Source of the DNA: Vulcanimicrobiota bacterium
GTDB lineage: Bacteria > Vulcanimicrobiota > Vulcanimicrobiia > Vulcanimicrobiales > Vulcanimicrobiaceae
DNA length: 64,000 bases
NCBI GenBank assembly: GCA_003168375.1
Contig: PMSI01000003.1
Coordinates: 62,001 to 126,000 of the forward strand
Direction of reading: 5' to 3'
Shown: positions 7,509 to 14,715 of the stretch, piece by piece
Layout: each line of letters opens with the position of its first letter
Position numbering within the stretch: position 1 is the stretch's first letter
Program-made: the position numbers and the translations under genes
The notes under the pieces: generated by a model
Databases searched by the model: none
The model's input: only the letters and a program-made list of their open reading frames with translations
Told to the model about the DNA's origin: nothing

Positions 7509-8486
7509 GTGGCAGAGGAACGGGCCGAACCCAAAGTCGTCCTCCTCGTTCGGCTGCTCAGCGCAATCGACGAAGGACGCTTCACGTTCGAGGAGCTGAA
7601 GGACCAGATCGCCGACGAGAAGCCGCCGAGCACTCGCACCCTGCGGCGCTACCTGAGCGTCCTCGCCGACGCCGGTTTCCCGTGGTTCTTCGACCGGGGG
7701 ACGAGCCGCTACCGGTTCGCCGACGGCTACAGCCTGCGCCGCCTCAACCTTTCGCACCGGGAGCTGCAGGGGCTGGTGACGCTGAAGCGGCTGGGTACGT
7801 CGCTGGGCCCGGCGTTTGCCACGGCGATCGAGGAGACCACCCAGAAGCTCCTGCGCTCTAGCGACCGGCGCGCCGAGGTCTCGATCGAGAGCTCGTCGCT
7901 CGCGATCCGCTTCGACGCGGTTGCGATGGATGACGCGGTGGAGCGCGTCTTCGAGCAGCTCCAGGGCGCGGAACGGGACCACCGTCGCGTGCAGTTCGGC
8001 TATACCGACAAGCGCGGCGCGCGGACGGATCGACGGGTCGACCCCTATGGCTTCATCGTCTCCAATGGGCGCGTCTATCTCGTCGGCTACGACCACAACC
8101 GGTCCGACATGCGCGTCTTCGCGGTCGACAACGTTTCCGAGGTTCGGGTGACGCCGCAGACCTTCGAGAAGCCGGCGGACTTCAACCTCGACGCCTACGG
8201 CGCGAACTCGGTCAGCGGCGTCGTGCAGGGCGATGCCGTCGTTGAAGTCACCGTCCGGTTTTCGCCGCTGATCGCGAAGGCGGCCGTGGCGTCGGCGATC
8301 GCCCGCGACCGCCGCGTCGTCCGGCACGACGACGGCGGCGTCGAGATCACCTACCGCGTCGCCGACCCGCTCGAAATCGTGCGCTGGTCGTTCGGCTGGG
8401 GAGCCGAGGCAGAAGTCCTCGGCCCCGACGAAGCGCGGCAGTCGGCGGCAGAGATCGCGCGGCAAGTCGCGGCGCGCTACACCTGA
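7509..8486 (+). CDS. WYL-domain transcriptional regulator
   Basis: 325 residues starting at GTG with an AAGG site upstream. The N-terminal about 70 residues form a helix-turn-helix ('TFEELKDQIADEKPPSTRTLRRYL'). The WYL domain follows in the middle ('YGFIVSNGRVYLVGYDHNRSDMRVFAVDNVSEVR'), then a C-terminal WCX-like extension with 'VRWSFGWGAEAEVLGPDEAR'. WYL proteins bind nucleic-acid or nucleotide ligands and switch transcription of nearby genes. The gene is divergent from the substrate-binding protein gene at 6048-7397, the most likely target. Confidence 0.88.
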   Translation: MAEERAEPKVVLLVRLLSAIDEGRFTFEELKDQIADEKPPSTRTLRRYLSVLADAGFPWFFDRGTSRYRFADGYSLRRLNLSHRELQGLVTLKRLGTSLGPAFATAIEETTQKLLRSSDRRAEVSIESSSLAIRFDAVAMDDAVERVFEQLQGAERDHRRVQFGYTDKRGARTDRRVDPYGFIVSNGRVYLVGYDHNRSDMRVFAVDNVSEVRVTPQTFEKPADFNLDAYGANSVSGVVQGDAVVEVTVRFSPLIAKAAVASAIARDRRVVRHDDGGVEITYRVADPLEIVRWSFGWGAEAEVLGPDEARQSAAEIARQVAARYT

Positions 8487-8527
8487 GCAGGAACCCGGCA
8501 ACGCGACGGAGCGTTAGACCTACGATC

Positions 8528-9043
8528 ATGATGCGACCGATGAACTGGCTCCTCTCCCTCGCGGCCGTCGCGGCGCTGTCGTGCGCCGGCGCTGCGGGCG
8601 CGGCGGTCCCAGCGGGCCAGCCGATCGACGGGATCCGCTGCGAGCAGATGGAGGGGTCGGTGCTGCACATCCATCAGCACCTCGACATCCGCGACCACGG
8701 CAAGCCGGTGACGGTACCCGACGACATCGGCCGTCCGATCGTCGGGCAATGCTTCTACTGGCTGCACACGCACACGCCGGACGGGATCATCCACATCGAA
8801 GCGCCGAAGTTCCATACGTTCACGCTCGGGAATCTCTTCGACGTCTGGGGTCAGCCGCTGACGAAGACCAACGTCGCCGGCGCGAAAGCGAAGCAGAACG
8901 AACGCATCGTCGTATGGGTCGACGGACGCCGCTACGATGCCGACCCGCGCAAAATCGAGCTGACGCAACACCTCGACGTAACGATCGAAGTAGGCCCGCC
9001 CTACACCAAGCCGACGCCCTTCACCGCCTGGAACGGCAACTAG
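8528..9043 (+). CDS. Secreted histidine-rich-motif protein of unknown function
   Basis: 171 residues with a signal peptide (cleavage near 'GAAGAAVP', about residue 26). Two histidine clusters, 'HIHQHLDI' and 'WLHTHTPDGIIHIE', are followed by 'FTLGNLFDVWGQPL'. I recognise this arrangement from uncharacterised exported bacterial proteins and know of no assigned function. The spaced histidines suggest metal binding, which is inference. The gene begins 41 bases after the WYL regulator and may be in its operon. The start has two consecutive ATGs and no clear ribosome site. Confidence 0.75.
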   Translation: MMRPMNWLLSLAAVAALSCAGAAGAAVPAGQPIDGIRCEQMEGSVLHIHQHLDIRDHGKPVTVPDDIGRPIVGQCFYWLHTHTPDGIIHIEAPKFHTFTLGNLFDVWGQPLTKTNVAGAKAKQNERIVVWVDGRRYDADPRKIELTQHLDVTIEVGPPYTKPTPFTAWNGN

Positions 9044-9050
9044 CACAAAC

Positions 9051-9360
9051 GCGACGAAGCCGCGGGGGCCGGAGGCCGACGCGGCTTCATTCTGCGCGAG
9101 AATCGAGGAGCGCTTCCCCTCGCCGATCAGATCAGCCAGGAGGGCGTCGTATTCGTCTCGGCTGCACCGCACCCGTCGGGCTTTCGCCTTCCGTAGCTGC
9201 GGTGCTCACCGGCGAGCTTCTCGCTGCTCGCCGTCGACTGTTCGTCGACGTGCCCGCATCATAACTGCGCCCGCCACAACCGCGCAATACCCCCGACCCG
9301 CGCATCCACAAGAAACTGCTGATATCCACGTCGTTCCTCAGGAAATCGCTCATTCCACAG
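9051..9360 (-). repeat. Intergenic repeat unit, copy A
   Basis: First and most divergent of three related units. Shared blocks in plus-strand order are a GAAGCCG hairpin, a CACGAGAAT-like block, a GACGTCGTCGAACTTCG-like block, GAGCTTCTCGC...GTCGACGTGC..CATCATA, and a terminal block with two DnaA-box-like 9-mers (9302-9310 and 9322-9330). No intact gene is supported here; reading frames on both strands are broken or arginine-rich shadows. Confidence 0.65.
9056..9092 (+). terminator. Hairpin after the secreted-protein gene
   Basis: A perfect 9-bp stem GAAGCCGCG/CGCGGCTTC (9056-9064 with 9080-9088), with an inner GGCC/GGCC hairpin in the loop, starts 12 bases after the stop at 9043. A weak AT stretch follows. 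The same position in the other two copies of the repeat unit (9594 on, 10047 on) also forms a GAAGCCG...CGGCT hairpin, so this is part of that element as well. Confidence 0.55.
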
Positions 9361-9374
9361 GGCAGCGTGGCGGT

Positions 9375-9519
9375 GGTTGCGGGCGGCGTGCAGTGGTGCT
9401 CCGGGCACGCTCGCTGCGCGCATCCTGCGCTCCGCTCGCTACCTCTCCGTTCGCTCTCGCCATCCTGGCTCCGCGAACTCCGAGAGTACCCGGAGCACCA
9501 CTGCACGCCACCCGCAACC
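9375..9519. repeat. Large inverted repeat between repeat copies A and B
   Basis: 31-bp arms (9375-9405 and 9489-9519) match as an inverted repeat with a single mismatch, separated by 83 bases. The core is GTGCAGTGGTGCTCCGGG. A similar but shorter hairpin lies between copies B and C (9984-10026), so the two spacers may be related. Confidence 0.85.
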
Positions 9520-9533
9520 GGCACGATGGTGGA

Positions 9534-9557
9534 CCCTTCGACAAGCTCAGGGTGACA
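9534..9557 (-). repeat. Dispersed REP-like element, copy 1
   Basis: CCCTTCGACAAGCTCAGGG with flanking TGACA, an imperfect palindrome. The same 22 bases recur in the opposite orientation at 20604-20625 beside an unrelated gene. Short elements of this type are familiar from intergenic regions of many bacterial genomes. Confidence 0.7.
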
Positions 9558-9593
9558 AACGTGTGTGGCAGCTGACGAAAGGCGCGGGCAAAT

Positions 9594-9922
9594 GCGACGA
9601 AGCCGTCCAAGTTTCCCTGTACGGCTTCGGTCAGCACGAGATTTCCGATCTGCGAGCGTCCTCGCCGCCTTGCGGCGGCCATTACGTCGTCGAACTTCGT
9701 TTTGGCGCTTCTTTGATTGTGCCGCTCGGCTTTCACCGCTCGACACCTTCGCATTCCGCGCCGCGAGCTTCTCGCAGCTCGCCCGTCTTCGTTGCCGTCG
9801 ACGTGCACACATCATAAACGGCTGCACGACAAACGTGCAATAGGGCAAACGCCCAAACGGCCGCTTGTCCACAAGAAACTTTCGTTGTCCACCACGTTCC
9901 CCAAGATTTCACGCAATTCACA
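9594..9922 (-). repeat. Intergenic repeat unit, copy B
   Basis: Second copy, closest to copy C. It has the GAAGCCGT/ACGGCTTC hairpin and the CTTCTCGCAGCTCGCCCGTC block. The terminal block holds TTGTCCACA (9865-9873) and TTGTCCACC (9885-9893), start to start 20 bp. On the minus strand a frame reads 'KFDDVMAAARRRGRSQ' and 'GNLDGFVAF', echoed in the other copies, but with no conserved start or stop. Confidence 0.75.
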
Positions 9923-9983
9923 CCCCACCGCCGTGCGGCGCGCCGCGCCGCCGGCCACGATCGTGCCGGGCGCGGTGGCGCGC

Positions 9984-10026
9984 GGTGGTGCTGCGGGCAC
10001 TCGCGGAGCGTGCCCGCGGCACCACC
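9984..10026. repeat. Strong hairpin between repeat copies B and C
   Basis: 17-bp arms (9984-10000 and 10010-10026) pair with one G-T wobble around a 9-base loop (core GGTGGTGC.GCGGGCAC). It could act as a bidirectional terminator or be the remnant of a mobile palindrome. Confidence 0.8.
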
Positions 10027-10046
10027 ACAACAAGAGACCCCGGAAA

Positions 10047-10334
10047 GCAACGAAGCCGCCCAGGTTTCCCTGTTCGGCTCCGGCACGAGAATCGATCTGC
10101 GCGTGTCCTCGCTGATTTGCATCTGCCAAGACGGCGTCGAACTTCGAGTCGGCGCTTCGTTTCCTAGGCGCCGGTGAGCTTCTCGCCGCTCACCCGTCTT
10201 CGTTGCCTCCGACGTGTTCGCATCATACGGCCGGGTTTGCTGCGACGCAAGGGGTTCGGCGCACTTGAAACACCCCGTCCACAAGAACTTTGAGTTATCC
10301 ACCGAGGCTCACCGATTTTCACCGTATTCGCAAG
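10047..10334 (-). repeat. Intergenic repeat unit, copy C
   Basis: Third copy, ending 27 bases before the stop of the livF-like gene. The terminal block has CCGTCCACA (10275-10283) and TTATCCACC (10295-10303), again 20 bp apart and in the same orientation as in copies A and B. Confidence 0.75.
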
Positions 10335-10360
10335 CGCTTCGCGGTTGCGGCGGCGGCGGT

Positions 10361-11092
10361 TCAGCCGCCGAGGTAGGCTGCGACGACGTCGCGGTGGGTC
10401 GCGAGCTCGGCGCCGGTTCCGGTCAGGACGACGCGTCCGCGCTCCATGACGTAGGCGTGGTCGGCGAGGGCGAGCGCGCGGCGCGCGTTTTGCTCGACCA
10501 AAAGGATCGACGTTCCGCGTGCTCGCTCGTCGGCGACGATCGAGAAGATCTCGTCGACCAGCTTGGGGGCGAGGCCCATCGACGGTTCGTCGAGCAGCAG
10601 CGCCTTCGGTCCGATCGCGAGGGCGCGGGCGATCGCGAGCATCTGCTGCTCGCCGCCGGAGAGCGAGCCGGCGGGAAGGTTGCGGCGCGTGCGCAGGATC
10701 GGGAAGCGGTCGAAGAGTCCCTCGATGCGGCCGAAACCCGCTGCGCCGCTGACGCTTGCGGCGACTTGGAGGTTTTCCTCGACGCTCATGCCCGGGAGCA
10801 TCCGGCGGCCCTCGGGGACGAGCACCAGGCCGCGCCCGACCCTCGCGTGAGACGGGAGCCTGGTGATCTCGGCGCCGTCGAAGCGGACGTGACCGCCGCG
10901 CGTCGGCATCACCCCGGCGAGGGCCATCAGCAGGGTCGTCTTCCCGGCACCGTTCGCGCCGACGATCGCGCAGAGGGTGCGCTCTTCGAGCGCGATCGAG
11001 ACCTCGTGCAGCACCTCGATGTTGCCGTATCCGGCGCGCAGGGATTCGACCTCCAGCAGGATGCGGGGCGGCCCCGCCGGGACGGCGCTCAC
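10361..11092 (-). CDS. livF: ABC transporter ATP-binding protein, LivF type
   Basis: 243 residues with Walker A 'GANGAGKTT', signature 'LSGGEQQMLAIARAL', Walker B 'ALLLDEPSMGLAP' and switch His region 'LLVEQNARRAL'. 'LVPEGRRMLPGMSVEENL' is typical of LivF. It forms the ATPase pair with the LivG-like protein and drives uptake through the LivH/LivM-type permeases at the cytoplasmic face. The ATG overlaps the upstream stop by 4 bases. It is the last gene of the operon and is followed by the repeat region. Confidence 0.93.
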   Translation of the reverse strand: MSAVPAGPPRILLEVESLRAGYGNIEVLHEVSIALEERTLCAIVGANGAGKTTLLMALAGVMPTRGGHVRFDGAEITRLPSHARVGRGLVLVPEGRRMLPGMSVEENLQVAASVSGAAGFGRIEGLFDRFPILRTRRNLPAGSLSGGEQQMLAIARALAIGPKALLLDEPSMGLAPKLVDEIFSIVADERARGTSILLVEQNARRALALADHAYVMERGRVVLTGTGAELATHRDVVAAYLGG

Positions 11093-11811
11093 GCGAGGGC
11101 CTCGGCGCCGGTGCCCAGATAGGCCTCGACCACGACGGGGTCGCGGCCGACCTCGCTGGGCGTACCGCGCGCGATCGTCTGGCCGAAGTTGAGGACGACG
11201 ACCGAATCACACGCGGCGCGCACGAGCGGCATGTCGTGCTCGATCAGCAGCACGGCGATCCCGCCGGCGGCGATCGCGCGGATCGTGTCGACCAGCCGCG
11301 TGGTCTCGGACGGGTTCATCCCGGCGGCCGGCTCGTCGAGCATCAGGACGGCCGGCGAACCCGCCAGCGCGCGTGCGATCTCGAGCCGGCGCTGATCCCC
11401 GTACGGCAGCGAGCCGGCCCGCGCGGACAGGTCGGCCCCGGCGATCCCGGCGCGCTCCAGGAGCGTCGCGATCTCCGCGGCGCTCAGGCGGCCGGGCCGC
11501 GCGAACGCGCCCGCGGCCAGGTTCGCGTGGACGTCGAGCGCGCCGAAGAGTCGGATGTTCTGATAGGTGCGGGCGATCCCGGCGCGGGCGATGCGATGCG
11601 GCGGAAGCCCGTCGATCCGGGCGCCGTCGAGCGAGATCGTTCCCGACGCGAGCGGCGCCAGGCCGGTCGTCGCGTTGACTAGGGTCGTCTTGCCGGCACC
11701 GTTCGGTCCGATCAGACCCAGGACGTGGCCGCGCTCGACGGTCAGCGTGACGTCCCGCAGCGCGTCGACGCCGCCGTAGCGGACGCCGACGTCCTCGAGC
11801 ACGAGGCTCAC
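11089..11811 (-). CDS. livG: ABC transporter ATP-binding protein, LivG type
   Basis: 240 residues: Walker A 'GPNGAGKTTLVN', family signature 'GIARTYQNIRLFGAL', 'LPYGDQRRLEIARALAGSP', Walker B 'VLMLDEPAAGMNPSE', and 'LLIEHDMPLVRAACD'. The 'EPAAGMNPSET' wording is characteristic of LivG. The gene starts 10 bases after the LivM-like gene and its end overlaps livF (ATGA), giving coupled synthesis of the ATPase pair. Confidence 0.93.
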   Translation of the reverse strand: MSLVLEDVGVRYGGVDALRDVTLTVERGHVLGLIGPNGAGKTTLVNATTGLAPLASGTISLDGARIDGLPPHRIARAGIARTYQNIRLFGALDVHANLAAGAFARPGRLSAAEIATLLERAGIAGADLSARAGSLPYGDQRRLEIARALAGSPAVLMLDEPAAGMNPSETTRLVDTIRAIAAGGIAVLLIEHDMPLVRAACDSVVVLNFGQTIARGTPSEVGRDPVVVEAYLGTGAEALA

Positions 11812-11821
11812 GCGGCGCCCA

Positions 11822-12670
11822 TCAGACCCGCACCCGAATCGTGCCGCGGCGCCAGAGCGACGACAAGCCGCCGGGGGCGAACAGGATCACTGCCAAGAGG
11901 ATGATGCCGTTGGTGATCTCGCGATAGTCGGCGAGGAAGCGAATCGCTTCGGGCAGGATCGAGAGCACCGTCGCGCCGAGCAGCGCGCCGAGCGGGCTGG
12001 TGACGCCGCCGACGACGCACCATACCAGGATCTGCTCCATGCGCCCGAACCCGAAGTCGGTCGGCGTGATGAAGAAGGACGCGTGTGCGTAGAGCGCGCC
12101 GCCGAGACCGGCGATCGCGCCGCCGAGCGCGAGCGAGAGCGTGCGGATCATGCCGACGTCGACGCCGACGCCGCGCGCGGCGTACTCGTCCTCACGGACC
12201 AGCGCGACGGCGAGCGCGAACTTGGTGCGCGAGAGGGCGAAGAGCGCGAGCCCGACCAGGGCCAGCGCGCCGTAGATCACCGGCGTGGTGGCGTCGTTCG
12301 GGATGCTGCTGATCCCCTCGGCTCCGCCGGTGATCTTGAGGTTGTTCGCGACGACGCGGACGATCTCGCCGAAACCGATCGTCGCGATCGCGAGAAACAC
12401 TCCGCGCAGCCGGCGAACGGGATACGCGAGCAGCGCGGCGACGATGGTGGAGGCGAGCACCGCGACCGCGATCGTGGCGAACAGCGGCCAGTGCGCGTTC
12501 ACGGCGAGGATCGTCGAGATGTACGCGGCGATACCCATGAACGCAGCTTGCGCGAGGGCGAGCTGCCCGGCTTGGAGCGAGACGGAGAGCGAGAGCGCGA
12601 GGATCGCGTTGACGCCGATCTGATCGATCAGCCGCGAGTGCTTGGCGTAAAAGTCGAGCAGTACGCTCAC
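11822..12670 (-). CDS. livM: ABC transporter permease, LivM type
   Basis: 282 residues with about eight to ten hydrophobic segments. Conserved LivM features are 'LSLSVSLQAGQLALAQAAFMGIAAY', 'GEIVRVVANNLKITGGAEGI' and 'ARGVGVDVGMIRTLSLALGGAIAGLGGALYA' (read in parts). It is the second inner-membrane permease of the transporter. It begins 8 bases downstream of livH and is shorter than E. coli LivM because it lacks the N-terminal extra helices, as is usual outside enterobacteria. Confidence 0.92.
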   Translation of the reverse strand: MSVLLDFYAKHSRLIDQIGVNAILALSLSVSLQAGQLALAQAAFMGIAAYISTILAVNAHWPLFATIAVAVLASTIVAALLAYPVRRLRGVFLAIATIGFGEIVRVVANNLKITGGAEGISSIPNDATTPVIYGALALVGLALFALSRTKFALAVALVREDEYAARGVGVDVGMIRTLSLALGGAIAGLGGALYAHASFFITPTDFGFGRMEQILVWCVVGGVTSPLGALLGATVLSILPEAIRFLADYREITNGIILLAVILFAPGGLSSLWRRGTIRVRV

Positions 12671-12678
12671 CGCTGCGC

Positions 12679-13560
12679 CTACGCTGTGCGCAGCGCGCGC
12701 TTCCCGAACAGTCCGGTCGGGCGCGCGACGAGCAGGACGAACATCACGCCGAAGAGGACGGCGTCGCGCCAGGCAGAGAGCCCGTAGGCGATCGCGAGCG
12801 TCTCGACCGCGCCCAGGATGAAGCCGCCGATCACCGCGCCGGTGACGCTGCCCATCCCACCGAGGATGATCACGGCCAGCCCTTTGAGCTCGATCGGGCC
12901 GCCCATGTCGATGGTGACGCTATTGTACTCGAGGCCGGTGAGGATGCCGGCGGCACCGCCGAGCGAGGACGCGATGAAAAAGGTCGCGGCGATCGTGCGT
13001 TCCAAGTCGACCCCGAGCAGCGCGGCGGCGACCCGGTCTTCGGCGACTGCGCGAATCCGCCGCCCGAGCGTCGTTGCGCGCAGGATCCAGCTCAGCACGA
13101 GCATGAGCGCGATCGCTGCCAGGAAGATCGTGAGCTCGACGGTCGTGAACGTCAGCGGGCCGAGCCGGATGACCGGCGCGGTGTCGAGGCCGCCGACCGT
13201 GAAATGGCGTTCGTCGACGCCGTAGATGCCGCGCAGGATCGCGCCGATGATGATCGCGACGCCGATCGACGAGATCAGCGGCACGAGCGTCCCGGCGTTC
13301 CGCGCCCGGAGCGGCGCGAACGCGACGCGGTCGAGCAGGATCCCCATGATCCCGGCCAGCACGGCGGCGGCGAGAAACGCGAGCGGCAGCGGCACGCCCG
13401 CCGCGGCCAGCGAGAACGCGGCGAACGCGGCGGCCGTGAAGATCGCCGCGTGCGCCAGATTCAAGATGTCGAGCACGCCGAACACCAGCGTATACCCGAC
13501 CGCAAACAGCGCATAGACGGCGCCCAGAAACAACCCGTTGAGCAGCTGCTGAGCTATCAC
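12679..13560 (-). CDS. livH: ABC transporter permease, LivH type
   Basis: 293 residues, strongly hydrophobic. It opens with 'LLNGLFLGAVYALFAVGYTL' and has the LivH hallmark 'GLEYNSVTIDMGGPIELKGL' followed by 'IILGGMGSVTGAVIGG'. It pairs with the LivM-like protein in the inner membrane. It sits 18 bases after the binding-protein gene. The order SBP, H, M, G, F is the standard complete branched-chain amino-acid/amide uptake operon. Confidence 0.93.
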   Translation of the reverse strand: MIAQQLLNGLFLGAVYALFAVGYTLVFGVLDILNLAHAAIFTAAAFAAFSLAAAGVPLPLAFLAAAVLAGIMGILLDRVAFAPLRARNAGTLVPLISSIGVAIIIGAILRGIYGVDERHFTVGGLDTAPVIRLGPLTFTTVELTIFLAAIALMLVLSWILRATTLGRRIRAVAEDRVAAALLGVDLERTIAATFFIASSLGGAAGILTGLEYNSVTIDMGGPIELKGLAVIILGGMGSVTGAVIGGFILGAVETLAIAYGLSAWRDAVLFGVMFVLLVARPTGLFGKRALRTA

Positions 13561-13578
13561 GCTATGCGCTCGGTTTCC

Positions 13579-14715
13579 TCAGTGAAAGTAGGCGAAGCCG
13601 TCCTTGACGATGGAGAGGATCACCGGGGACGATTTTACGTCGCGGTTGGAGTCGAAGCCGATTGGGCCGAGGACGGTTTGGATGACGCGCACGTTTTTGA
13701 GTCCGGCGGTCATCTCGTCCTTGGTCGTCGCGCCGTGCAGCACCAGATACGCGACGATCTGCGCGGCGGCGTACGACTGCGCGGCGAACTGATCGGGTCC
13801 CTTGCCGTACTTCGCGCTGTAGTGCTTCACGAAGTCGACGTTCGACGGATAGATTGCGCCGGAGAACCAGGCCGCGCCGACGACCGTGCCCTGCGCGGCT
13901 GGACCGGCGACGCTGTACATCTCGGGCGAGTTCAGTCCGTTCCCGCCCATCATGTGCGCCTTGATCCCGAGCTTACCGGCCTGCTGGATGATCTTCGTCG
14001 CCTCGGGGAAGAGCGCGCCGACCGCGATGACGTCCGGGTGCTTCGACTCGATCCGCGTCAGCGCGGCTTGGAAGTCGGTGTCCTTGATGTGGAACGTCTC
14101 GGTGTCGACGACGTCGATGCCCGCGGCCTTGAGCTCGCGCGCGAAGACGTCGCCGTCGGTCTTGGTGAACGCGTTGTCGTCACCGTAGATGATCGCCGCG
14201 GTCTTGTAGTGCCATTTGTCGTGCGTGCGCTTGACGGTGGTCGGGATCACCTGCGACTCGGCCAGCGAGTCGCGGAAGACCGTCGGTCCGATCGCCGTGA
14301 CGCCTTCGGCGGTCGTCGAGGTACCCATCACCGGGAAGTTCGCGGCCTTCGCGATCGGGAACGCCCGGAACGCCTCGCCCGACAGCGTCGGACCGAGCAC
14401 GATCGGGGTCTGTCCGTCGGTGGTGAACTTCTGCATCAGGTTGACCACCTGAGCACCGTCGGTCGCGGCGTCTTGTACGTCGAACACGAGGTTCGCGCCG
14501 CCCGCGTCGATCTTGCCGGACTTCACGTCGTCGTTGGCGAGCTCGTACGCGTTCTTCTGCGGCGTGCCGTAGACGCCGGCGCCGCCGGTGACGTCGGCGA
14601 TCACGCCGACGTGCACGGATTTGCCGGCGGCCGGCCCCTTCGAGGCTGCGCCCGACGGCGCGACGAGCGCGGCGATCGCGAGAAGCGCGAGCGCCGACAC
14701 CGTGTTTCGGTTCAT
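13579..14715 (-). CDS. livJ: Branched-chain amino acid-type substrate-binding protein
   Basis: 378 residues. Signal peptide 'MNRNTVSALALLAIAALVAPSGAAS' (in two parts), then a type I periplasmic-binding fold ('VHVGVIADVTGGAGVYGTPQ', 'VVNLMQKFTTDGQTPIVLGP', 'KTAAIIYGDDNAFTKTDGD'). A Met 12 bases upstream would also be in frame. The start at 14715 is preferred because GGAG lies 6 bases before it and its ATG forms an ATGA overlap with the upstream stop. Ligand choice is uncertain: Leu/Ile/Val, amides or aromatic acids are all used by this family. Confidence 0.92.
   Translation of the reverse strand: MNRNTVSALALLAIAALVAPSGAASKGPAAGKSVHVGVIADVTGGAGVYGTPQKNAYELANDDVKSGKIDAGGANLVFDVQDAATDGAQVVNLMQKFTTDGQTPIVLGPTLSGEAFRAFPIAKAANFPVMGTSTTAEGVTAIGPTVFRDSLAESQVIPTTVKRTHDKWHYKTAAIIYGDDNAFTKTDGDVFARELKAAGIDVVDTETFHIKDTDFQAALTRIESKHPDVIAVGALFPEATKIIQQAGKLGIKAHMMGGNGLNSPEMYSVAGPAAQGTVVGAAWFSGAIYPSNVDFVKHYSAKYGKGPDQFAAQSYAAAQIVAYLVLHGATTKDEMTAGLKNVRVIQTVLGPIGFDSNRDVKSSPVILSIVKDGFAYFH

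Noticed and set aside
9375-9519. CRISPR array or rRNA/tRNA genes in the 9-10 kb gap
   Set aside because: The repeats are three long, divergent units and hairpins rather than regular short repeats with spacers; no cloverleaf or rRNA-like sequence could be recognised here or elsewhere in the window.
9733-10302. 189-codon minus-strand frame across repeat copies B and C
   Set aside because: Arginine-rich composition, no ribosome site, frame not kept between repeat copies, and it runs through both a hairpin and repeat boundaries.
9051-10334. Chromosomal replication origin
   Set aside because: Despite paired DnaA-like 9-mers, there is no dnaA, dnaN, parAB or rpmH nearby and no AT-rich unwinding stretch; most boxes deviate from consensus. 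Kept only as a repeat element.
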